From Siphlonurus alternatus (taxonomy: Eukaryota; Arthropoda; Insecta; Ephemeroptera; Siphlonuridae): a DNA stretch of 64,000 bases. The notes below the pieces were generated by a model. The model was given only the letters and a program-made list of their open reading frames with translations. It had not been told where the DNA came from and did not search any database. A program made the position numbers and the translations under genes. Shown here piece after piece: positions 51,218 through 62,168 of this stretch. The stretch spans positions 38,713,951-38,777,950 of the forward strand of contig OX463782.1 of the NCBI GenBank assembly GCA_949825025.1, read 5' to 3'. How positions within the stretch are numbered: position 1 is the stretch's first letter; each line of letters opens with the position of its first letter.

Positions 51218-53270
51218 CTATACGTCGTGCCGGTTACTGACACTGCACAGATTGTAGGTAACAACATCCTTTATATATATTTATAAAAAAAAAATTCATG
51301 TAACCAGATAATAGGTACTCTTTCAGGTCTTTATTTATTTATTCATTGAATATTCAGCATGCAACAAGGGCTTAGGCTATATTCAGGGCATTCCATCCCT
51401 CTTTAGCCGTAGTATATACATAAATTTTTGTTGAGATTTTTAGAACATGAGATATAAATAATTACATAGAAAAAAATACATGAAAAAAATAGTTTACCCT
51501 AACAACAACATATTTTAAATAAATTTATAAAGAAATATAAATAAACCAGAGGATTAAAAAACAATTTTGGACCTGGAGTTGGATATTTATAGAAAAATCA
51601 ACGATCCTCGATATAAAAAAAATTCTATGGAACGAACTATACGTTGTGCTGGTTACGGACTCCACACAAATTGTAGTTAACAACATTAATTCTTTAAATA
51701 TACCACTAAAAATTTTTCATGAAACCAGAGGATAGGAACTTTTTCAGGTCTTGAAAGTGGAAATTTAAACAAAAATCAACGATCCTCAATGCAAAAAAAA
51801 AAAAAAAAAACTAGGGAATGAACTATACGTCAAGCCGGTTACAGAGATTACACAGATTGTAGGTAACAACACAATATTTTAATATATTTATAAACAAGTT
51901 TCATGAAACCAGAGGTTGAAGGAACAATTTTGGTCAAGGAGTTGGAAATTTATAAAATAATCAACGATCCTCGATATAAAATAAAATCTAGGGAATGAAC
52001 TATACGTCGTGCCTGTTACTGACACTACACAGATTGTAGTTTAAAACATTTTCTAAACATTTTCTAAATATATCCGTAAAAAAAATGAAACCAGAGAATT
52101 GATACTCTTTCAGGTCTTGGACGTGGAAATTTAAACAAATATAAACTATCCTCGATGCCAAAACAAATTCTAAGGAACGAACTATACGTCGTGATGCTTA
52201 CTGACACTACACAGATTGTAGGTATTAACATTCTTTAAATATATACGTAAACAAATTTCATGAAACAAGATGATGAAGGAACAAATCCACTGGTTTTATG
52301 ATTTTGTTTTTACATTAGAAGATGTTTTAAACTACAATCTGTGTATTAGTGTCAGTAACCGACACGACGTATTTTTCGTTCCTTAGATTTTTTTTTATAT
52401 CGAGGATCGTTGATTTTTCTATAAATAACGAACGAACTCCAGGTCCCAAAATGTTCTTTCATCCTCTGGTGTCATGAATTTTTTTACAGATATATTTAAA
52501 GAATGTTGTAAACTACAATTTGTGTGGTTTCTGTAACCGGCAAGACGTATAGTTCGTTCCATAGAGTTTTTTTTTTATATCGAAGATCGTTGATTTTTCT
52601 ATAAATATCCTACCATAGGGCCAAATTTTTCTTCATTCTCTGGTTTCATGATTTTTTTTTATAAATATATTTAAAACATGTTGTTATCTACAATCTGTGT
52701 AGTGTCAGTAACCGGAACGACGTTTAATTCTTTCCCTAGAATTTTTTTTATAAATAGATTTAAAATATGTTGTTATCTACACTTTGCGTAGTGTCAGTAA
52801 GCGGCACGACGTATAGTTCATTCCCTAGAATTTTTTTTTTGCATCGATTTTTGTTTAAATTTCCACCTCCATGACATTTCAGGTACCTATCCTCTAATTT
52901 CAAGAAATATTTTACGGATATGTTTAAAACAAGTTGTTATCTACAATCTGTGTAGTGTCAGTAAGCGGAACGACGTATAGTTCGTTCCTTAGATTTTTTT
53001 TTGCATTGAGGATAGGTTATTTTTGTTTAAATTTCCACGTCCAAGACCTGAAAGAGTACAAATCCTCTGGTTTCTTGTTTTTTTACAGATATATATTTAG
53101 AAAATGTTGTTAACTACAATTTGTGTGGTTTCAGTAACCGGCAAGACGTATAGTTCGTTCCATAGGGTTTTATTTATATCGAGGATCGTTGATTTTCCTA
53201 TAAATTTCCTACCATAGGACCAAAATTTTTCTTCATTCTCTGGTTTCATAATTTTTTTTTATAAATATAT

Positions 53271-53629
53271 TTAAGAGTAAGGTAACGCCATCAATGCTAA
53301 AAAAAAAATCCCTCCACACAAAAATTCTAAAAAATATTTAAAATATTCTCCTCTACACCCCCTATCAGTAGCTAAAATATCAGGTATGCAAATTCGATCT
53401 ATTATTTGAGTTATAAATTTTTAAAGTTGACTACTTTAACATGGAGAAATGAAACTTCCATGTTAAATTAGTCAAATTTAAATATTTATAACTCAAAAAC
53501 TAGATCGAATTTGTGTAACTGATATTTTAGCTACTGATAGGGGATGTAGAGGAGAACATTTTAAATTGTTTTCAGAATTTTTGTTTGAGGATTTTTTTTT
53601 TAACATTGGTGGCGTTACCTTACCCTTAA
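53271..53629. mobile_element. Family H TTAA element inside the satellite
   Basis: TTAAGAGTAAGGTAACGCCA at the left is inverted as GGTGGCGTTACCTTACCCTT plus AA at the right. The interior is a near palindrome (CTCCTCTACACCCCCTATCA with TGATAGGGGATGTAGAGGAG). TTAA at each end is the likely target duplication. Compare 19988-20661. Confidence 0.85.
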
Positions 53630-54815
53630 TTAAAAGATGTTTTTACCTACAATCTGTGGGGAGTCAGTAAGAGAGAAGACGTATAGTTCGTTCCCTAGAA
53701 TTTTTTTATATCAATGATCGTTGATTTTTGATTAAATTTCCAACTCCTTGACCATAATTGTTACTTTGTCCTCTGGTGTCATTAATTTTTTTACGAATAT
53801 ATTTAAAGAATGTTGATACCTACAATCTGTGCAGTGTCAGTAAGCGACGCGACGTATAGTTCGTTCCCTAGAAATTTTAATATATCGAGGATCGTTGAAT
53901 TTTCTATAAATAACGAACGAACTCCAGGCACCAAAATGTTCTTTCATGCTCTGGTGTCATGAAATTTTTTTACAGATATATTTAAAGAATGTTGTAAACT
54001 ACAATTTGTGTGGTTTCTGTAACCAGCAAGACGTATGGTTCGTTCCATAGAATTTTTTTATATCGAGGATCGTTGATTTTCCTATAAATATCATACCATA
54101 GGACCAAAATGGTTTCTTCATTCTCTGCATGGTTTCATGATTTTTTTTTATAAATATATTTAAAACATGATGTTATCTACAATCTGTGTAGTGTCAGTAA
54201 CCGGAACGACGAATAGTTCGTTCCCTTGAATTTTTTTGTATCGAGGATCGTTGATTTTTCTATAAATTTCCAAATCCAGGTCCAAAATTGTTTCTTAATC
54301 CTCTGGTTTATTTGTATATCTTTATAAATATATTTAAAATATGTTGCTATCTACCGTATAATCTGTGTAGTGTCAGTAACCGGCATGACGCATAGTTTGT
54401 TTCCTAGATTTTTTTTTTATAGCGATGATCGTTGATTTTTTAATAAATTTCCAACTCTTTGACCATAATTGTTACTTTGTCCACTGGTTTCATTAATTTT
54501 TTTAGGAATATATTTAAAGAATGTTAATACCTACAATCTGTGCAGTGTCAGTAACCGACACGACGCATTTTTCGTTCCTTAGATTTTTTTTTATATCGAG
54601 GATCGTTGAATTTTCTATAAATAACGAACGAACTCCAGGTCCCAAAATGTTCTTTCATCCTCTGGTGTCATGAAAATTTTTTACAGATATATTTAAAGAA
54701 TGTTGTAAACTACAATTTGTGTGGTTTCTGTAACCGGCAAGACGTATAGTTCGTTCCATAGAGTTTTTTTTTTATATCGAGGATCGTTCATTTTCCTATA
54801 AATTTCCTACCATAG

Positions 54816-57800
54816 TAGTCCGTGAGCTGAGGTACCAAAATGGCGGCAAAAGGGCTCCGGCGGGGGGACAAGCTAAAAGTGACAATAATCGAAAGAGGGT
54901 ACTCTGGTGCATCCATTGAGCCCAAAATTTAATCTCAAGTCCTCGCCAACTGCTTCCGGTGACGTTACAAAGATGGCGTCACAGCTACAATTTCTACACA
55001 AATCCACCAAGTTAGGATCGCTCCCGATTACTTAATTTTTGTCACACAAACAAAAGTCACATATTTTCATGATGCCAATAAAATGGACTTTCTACAAACT
55101 TGCATTATGCTCGGACAAGTTGAAACCTGTGCGTTTGCACAAGCCTGAAACTTGAAAATCCCCTTGATTTTTGTGATGCAAAGCTGTTACGATTAATATA
55201 GTTTAAAAACTAATTCATTCTGACGGTTTAAAACCATGCCAGACAATTATATATGTTATAGGGAGTGTCCATATCCAATTTTGGTCACTCGTGTAATTTA
55301 CCACGTATCTGTGGCGATAATTTCCCGAGCGCTACAACGCAAATAAGGCTCCAGCGCGATGCGTCCCAGACACCTCCTTGAGGTTCACGCTTAAGTTGCA
55401 GCTGTAATGTAACGATAAAAACAAATCCAACTTTGGGGAACTTTTTTAAAAATGTATAATATTTATTATTTTTCCCCCCTTCCCTCTCCTTCCCCACCCT
55501 GATTTCTGAACAATGCCTATTTTAATCGTTCTATATAGCCGCGGATCATATTAATAATTTTGTTTCATTTATACATTCAGTAATAAGAAGATATATACTG
55601 GTGCATGGAGGGGGTTACTGCTGCATTAAAATCCATCAACTACGTACCAATATTACCTTTTATATTACGCAGATATGCAAATTTTGATATTAATTTAATT
55701 TATTCAGTGATTAGATTGCTTGAATGAAAGAGGCCTGCAATTGTCCAGTCTGTATTTCATTGCAGCAATCTAATTTAAAACTAAAATGCTATTTCAGAAT
55801 TTCAGTTTGCTTGTCATTTTTCTTACTATTGCAAAGTGGAGTGGATATTATTATTACAATAACTTCATACATTCCATTGTTTGGGTAAATTAATGAATTA
55901 TTATGATAATTATATAATATATATAATATATAAATTCATAAATAATAACTTTTATCTGCACTTTCAAAAATATTATCAAAAGGAGAAAAAATGATTTTAT
56001 TTCTCAGGGCTGGTATATCCAAATTTATTTATTTTATACTCACGATATTTTTCCCCCCATTATTAACAAAATTTTTAAGCTCTTGATTCATTGTCCGAGA
56101 ATACTGCAATGGGGGGTTCAAAGTGATTTCAAATTAAAAGCTTTATATAATTACTGAGAGTAAATTCAAATTTTGTAACATGGGGGCTTTAAGAAAAAAA
56201 AAAAAAAAACATCCCGCCGGAAAACACTTGAAGCATCTATATTATTATTTTTCATTTTTATATTAATTATTTATAGTTACCAATAATACTCTACGGTGAA
56301 TCTATTTTCTCCTTATGATGGCATGTTTAACATTTTTTTTTAAAACCACGAGGGAAATAGTTCTTGAAGGCAACTAATTTTAGTATAGAAAAATATTATA
56401 ATAATTTTTACCATCACTCCTCATAATATAAACAACAGATTTACTGCATTTTATTATATTTTATGACACATTCACCATAACTAATATCATACTTGAATTA
56501 AAATAAATTTATTACACTGCTTCGTCAATTTAAAATTGCAATCAGGGGTGGAATATTAAAATATTCCTGGTTGCATGTATTCAACATAAATTATATTATT
56601 GCATTCTAAACATTTATTATGCATACCTATACGAACGATATCCTATCATTAATGGTATATTTATATATATATTTTTTTTTATTTATATTCGAGAAATAAC
56701 ATAATATATCAGTATTAGTTCCTTCTGATTCTATAAAAAAAAAATTATTTTTTCAATTTAAATATTTGTATTATTGATGCATACATTGCATGTACAGTTT
56801 TTAAGTTAAAAATTGGAATACATGCATTAGGATCTTACCTATGAATTGATGAATCCTAATGCATCCTTATTTTTAACTTTAAGAACTGTACAAATTTAAT
56901 TCTTGAGAAAAAGAAGTGAAAAGTTTCAGATGACTTATATTACTCAATGGATAAGACTATATATAAGTACGTTATGTTTTATTCAATGCTTAAAAATGTA
57001 TTCTCTTAATTGTCAATTTATTTTTCATTGCATACTCAGATCATGCAAGAAAATTATTTATTTTTTGTTCAATTTCTATTCAAAGGCTCATGCATATCAT
57101 AGAACGCAGCTCAGAAAATAGATTTAAATTTCATTCAAGCAATCTAATCACTGAATAAGTTAAATGAATATCAAAATTTGCATATCTGCGTAATATAAGG
57201 TAATATTGGTACGTATTATATAGTTGATGGATTTTAATGCAGCAGTAACCCCCTCCATGCACCAGTATATATCTTCTTATTACTGCATGTATAAATGAAA
57301 CAAAATTATTAATATGATCCGCGGCTATATAGAACGATTAAAATAGGCATTGTTCAGAAATCAGGGTGGGGAAGGAGAGGGAAGGGGGGAAAAATAATAA
57401 ATAAATATACATTTTTTAAAAAGTTCCCCAAAGTTGGATTTGTTTTTATCGTTACATTACAGCTGCAACTTAAGCGTGAACCTCAAGGAGGTGTCTGGGA
57501 CGCATCGCGCTGGAGCCTTATTTGCGTTGTAGCGCTCGGGAAATTATCGCCACAGATACGTGGTAAATTACACGAGTGACCAAAATTGGATATGGACACT
57601 CCCTATAACATATATAATTGTCTGGCATGGTTTTAAACCGTCAGAATGAATTAGTTTTTAAACTATATTAATCGTAACAGCTTTGCATCACAAAAATCAA
57701 GGGGATTTTCAAGTTTCAGGCTTGTGCAAACGCACAGGTTTCAACTTGTCCGAGCATAATGCAAGTTTGTAGAAAGTTCATTTTATTGGCATCATGAAAA

Positions 57801-58773
57801 TATGTGACTTTTGTTTGTGTGACAAAAATTAAGTAATCGGGAGCAGATCCTAACTTGGTGGATTTGTGTAGAAATTGTAGCTGTGACGCCATCTTTGTGA
57901 CGTCACCGGAAGCAGTTTGCGAGGACTTGAGATTAATATTTGGGCTCAATAGATGCACCAGAGTACCCTCTTTCGATTTTTGTCATTTTTAGCTTGTCCC
58001 CCCGCCGGAGCCCTTTTGCCGCCATTTTGGTACCTCAGCTCACGGACTATATATAGAACGATTAAAATAGGCATTGTTCAGAAATCAGGGTGGGGAAGGA
58101 GAGGGAAGGGGGGAAAATTAATAAATAAATATACATTTTTTAAAAAGTTCCCCAAAGTTGGATTTGTTTTTATCGTTACATTACAGCTGCAACTTAAGCG
58201 TGAACCTCAAGGAGGTGTCTGGGACGCATCGCGCTGGAGCCTTATTTGCGTTGTAGCGCTCGGGAAATTATCGCCACAGATACGTGGTAAATTACACGAG
58301 TGACCAAAATTGGATATGGACACTCCCTATAACATATTTAATTGTCTGGCATGGTTTTAAACCGTCAGAATGAATTAGTTTTTAAACTATATTAATCGTA
58401 ACAGCTTTGCATCACAAAAATCAAGGGGATTTTCAAGTTTCAGGCTTGTGCAAACGCACAGGTTTCAACTTGTCCGAGCATAATGCAAGTTTGTAGAAAG
58501 TTCATTTTATTGGCATCATGAAAATATGTGACTTTTGTTTGTGTGACAAAAATTAAGTAATCGGGAGCAGATCCTAACTTGGTGGATTTGTGTAGAAATT
58601 GTAGCTGTGACGCCATCTTTGTGACGTCACCGGAAGCAGTTTGCGAGGACTTGAGATTAAATTTTGGGCTCAATGGATGCACCAGAGTACCCTCTTTTGA
58701 TTTTTGTCATTTTTAGCTTGTCCCCCCGCCGGAGCCCTTTTGCCGCCATTTTGGTACCTCAGCTCACGGACTA
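54816..58773. mobile_element. 3.96-kb foldback element with duplicated right arm
   Basis: The left arm 54816-55727 pairs with 57136-58049. Ends are TAGTCCGTGAGCTGAGGTAC / GTACCTCAGCTCACGGACTA. The flanks show a 3-bp TAG duplication inside a satellite monomer. The outer 724 bp of the right arm is repeated in tandem at 58050-58773 with only a few differences. The interior (55730-57130) has a second hairpin (about 56789-56895) but no transposase. The 80-codon frame repeated in the arms (minus, 57716 and 58440) may be coincidental. Confidence 0.85.
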
Positions 58774-59561
58774 TAGGACCAAAATATTTTTTTTAATCTC
58801 TGGTTTCATGAATTTTTTTTATAAATATATTTAAAATATGTATTTACCTACAATCTGTGTTGTGTCAGTAACAGGCAAGACGTATAGTTCGTTCCCTAGA
58901 TTTTTTTTTTACATCGAGGATCGTCGATTAATAGAAATTTCCAACTCCTTGACCAAAATTGTTACTTCATCCTCTGGTTTCATGAAATTTTTTTACGGAT
59001 ACAGAATGTTGATACCTACAATCTTTGTAGTGTTATAGTAAGCGGCACGACGTATAGTTCGTTCCCTAGAAATATTTTTTGCATCGAGGATAGTTTATTT
59101 TTGTTCAAATTTCCACGTCCAAGACCTGAAAGAGTACCAATCCACTGGTTTTATGATTTTGTTTTTACGCATTTATTTAGAAGATGTTTTAAACTACAAT
59201 ATGTGTAATAGTATCAGTAACCGGCACGACGTATAGTTCGTTCCCTAGATTTTTTTTTATATCGAGGATCGTTGAATTTTCTATAAATAACGAACGAACT
59301 CCAGGTCCCAAAATGTTCTTTCATCCTCTGGTGTCATGAAATTTTTTTACAGATATATTTAAAGAATGTTGTAAACTACAATTTGTGTGGTTTCTGTAAC
59401 CGGCAAGACATATGGTTTGTTCCATAGAATTTTTTTTTAACGAGGATCGTTGATTATCCTATAAATATCCTACCATAGGACCAAAATTGTTTCTTCATTC
59501 TCTGATTTCATGTTTTTTTTTTTATAAATAAATTTAAAACATCCTGTTATCTACAATCTGT

Positions 59562-61030
59562 GTTAACAATCTACAAATGTGAACACGGTTTTGTAAAGAA
59601 CAGATCCACAACTACTGCCGCTTTTGATCTATTAAGTGCAGTATTCTCAGCCATTGATAATAAAAAAATATGTGTTGCTATATTTTTCGATTTATCGAAA
59701 GCATTTGACTCCATAAATAAAAATATTGTAATTAATAAACTGAAAAATATTGGGGGTGATGATAATAGTTTGAAATTAATTGAATCTTATCTCTCTGACA
59801 GACAACAGTATGTACAAGTTAAGTGTACAACAGAATATCAAGAAGAAAAAATAATATCTGGCATCCTACCCCTAACACTAGGGGTGCCACAAGGGGGAAA
59901 ATTTCTCCTAGTTTGTTCAGTATCGGAACTAATGATCTTTCTGAAAATGTATCACATGCTAAAATAATAAAATATGCAGATGATACTACATCAGCAATTA
60001 TTGTTGCTGATACAGAAGAGGAATTAAAAACTTATGTAAAGAAAACTTTATCTGATATGAAAATCTGGTGTGATAATAATGAACTGGTATTAAATGAAAA
60101 AAAACAGCTTTTATACAATTTCACTCACACAGAAATATTCAACATTATAGCTATTTACTTAAACTCAATTCACTGACTATTAGTAGAGTCGAGCATATTA
60201 AAATCTTGGGTTTTAATATTCATGAATGTTTAAACTGGAAAACACATATAGATTATGTTTAAAAAAAAATTAACTCAGCAAACTTTTGTACTGTACTCAA
60301 TTAGGGGCAACGTTTCAATTGATTCATTATTCTCAATTTATTATGCTTATGTATACCCACATTTAACTTATGGACTTATTTTCTTTGGAGCCGATGATCA
60401 ATCTATTAGTCGGTTATTTGTAGCTCAGAAACGATCATTAAGGACAATACTTACAAGTTAGATTTAAAAAACGAGATTCAATTGTGTATCATATTTTAAA
60501 AAATACAAAATGCTAACATTGCCTTCATTGTACATTTTAAATAGTGCATTGTTTAGAAAACAACATCCTGAACTATATGATCATAATCAACATTCGTATG
60601 AAACAAGAAACAAAACCAAAACAGTAGTTGCTAATCACAAATCAGCTTTATTGGAAAAAAGTCCATTATATCAGTCTGCAATTTTTTTTTTTGATTTTTT
60701 GCCTAAATGTATTAGAAATATTGAAAGTGATAAATTATTTAAGGCAAAATTGAAATCAGTATTGATAAAAAAAGAATTCTATTCAATAAAAATGTTTTTC
60801 TCTAATAAGTTGTCTGAAAATTGTCTTGTAGAGTGATTGTAATTACATGTTGTATTTCAGAAACTAAGAAGATGTGATTCATAATGTTTGATTTTTATTT
60901 AGATGAGATAAATATGTAAATTAAACTTTCTTACTTTATTTGTAGGGTTAAACTAATTTATTGAAATGACGTGATATATGTTGTAATGTACAACCAATTT
61001 ATCAGAACAAAATTATTATTATTATTATTA
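59562..61030 (+). pseudogene. CR1/Jockey-like LINE, reverse transcriptase domain and 3' end
   Basis: It opens inside the RT domain: CEHGFVKNRSTTTAAFDLL, then FFDLSKAFDSINKNI (motif A), LGVPQG (motif B), a frameshift at the G-run near 59895, and IIKYADDTTSAII (motif C, about 59968). Further breaks occur near 60120, 60260 and 60470. The C-terminal frame 60510-60836 ends with CLVE. The 3' end GTTGTAATGTACAACCA plus ATT repeats matches 45897-46340. The 5' part is missing at the satellite border. The enzyme once copied its RNA at a nick in DNA; this copy is dead. Confidence 0.88.
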
Positions 61031-62110
61031 TTTTTTCTTTTTGTGAGACACTACTAGATTGCCCTGGTCATAGGACAGACCCAGCAGTGCCTCGTTTTTT
61101 GCCCAACCCAAAGGGGTTTTTTGGCACCCCTTTGGAGTGCCAGACTTTCGGCCACGGTGTTACCCAGAATCCACGTAATCACACCCGTAGGACCCGGGTC
61201 TATTACCCCGAGCATGACGTACGAATAGTGTCACCGCAGTGACCATCAGCCCCGCCACGACCGAGCTTTGCACCCTCTCCCCCGACCCACAATCCCCGTC
61301 CGCGAGCGCCGTTCACTGTTGTGTTCGGATATTAGCTTTGCTTCACCCACCCGTTTGGAGAGCCTCACCTTCAGACCACTGCCTCACCGAAAATATCCAT
61401 GAGGAGCGTTCGTCATACAAGTGTCAGACCTAGGGGACAACTTCCTGACTGCACGGGCCACTACGATATATTGGCACCACATCTCCCTGAGCCGGCCGGC
61501 TGGTCACCATACACGAAACATAGTTCCCATCACACAGTGAATACACCACATAGCGCTCGCGCCAACCCCCCACCCACAAAAACCCCATCCTACGCTGACA
61601 CGGCTGCTCCTGACTTGCGTCAAGTAAGCCACCGTTCCGTCAGCCTGCCGCTCCAATTCTGCAGGTTTCTGGTGCACCAATAACCATCGACCCACAGAGT
61701 GGAGCACCCACCTCCACTAAAACCACCCTGATGGTAAGGTGGCCGATCCCGCGGACCTTCCCGCCACTAGGTGCAGCCGGCAAACTGATCACGCCGGCCA
61801 TCCGGGGACTCCTTCACGCAACCTCCGACAATTGCGCTAGGGACCGTTGCATTTATCCTCCCATAGTTTGCTGTTAAACTATGAGAGTCCCCAGCATTGC
61901 CGAGATTTTGCTGCCTAGGTACTCTGAGCTCCGCGGCAGCAGGGAGAGCTCAGGCTCCATAACCAGTTAGTGGCTATGGACTGAGGGCTGTAATTTAATT
62001 AAACAACCTCCAGGTGGAGCCCCAAGGGCGCGGTCCCACGCGTCGCGTACTGAACTTTCCCCACACAGTGTTTAGCATGAGTCAAGAACAGCCGGGTGCC
62101 CTATTATTAT
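61031..62110 (-). mobile_element. GC-rich non-autonomous element, apparent internal-deletion derivative of the R4-like LINE
   Basis: The minus-strand 3' end (GGCACTGCTGGGTCTGTCCT, TAGTAGTGTCTCACAAAAAG) matches the 3' UTR of the adjacent LINE (62170-62225). Both are followed by TAA repeats. The remainder is GC-rich and unlike the LINE's ORF in this window. It includes a short minus-strand frame starting near 61803 (MAGVISLPAAPSGGK) and could be the LINE's 5' region, which lies outside the window. Confidence 0.55.
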
Positions 62111-62168
62111 TATTATTATTATTTTTTTTTTTTTTTTTTTTTTTATTTTTTATTTTTTTTTTTTTTTT
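62103..62168. repeat. TTA repeat and poly-T (A-tail of the minus-strand LINE)
   Basis: (TTA)n at 62103-62121, then a long T-rich run with two A interruptions to 62168. Confidence 0.9.

Larger units (their letters stand above)
51215..59555. repeat. Satellite array, monomer about 175 bp, with orientation switch
   Basis: Monomers share AACTATACGTCGTGCCGGTT, ACTGACACTACACAGATTGT, a T/A-rich middle, TTTCATGAAACCAGAGGAT and ATCAACGATCCTCGATATAA. Five forward units start near 51216, 51645, 51825, 51999 and 52180. From about 52320 all units are inverted (18 seen to 59550, spacing mostly 167-185 bp, one half unit at 52770). Interruptions: a LINE-like scrap at about 51329-51540, family H at 53271 and the foldback element at 54816. 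The array stops where a LINE starts. Confidence 0.9.

Noticed and set aside
57716..58682. 80-codon ORF present twice on the minus strand in the foldback arms
   Set aside because: Identity follows from the 724-bp tandem duplication; no domain, and the left arm does not keep the full frame clearly.
61239..61707. Proline- and serine-rich ORFs on both strands
   Set aside because: GC-rich retroelement derivative gives several chance open frames; none has a domain.
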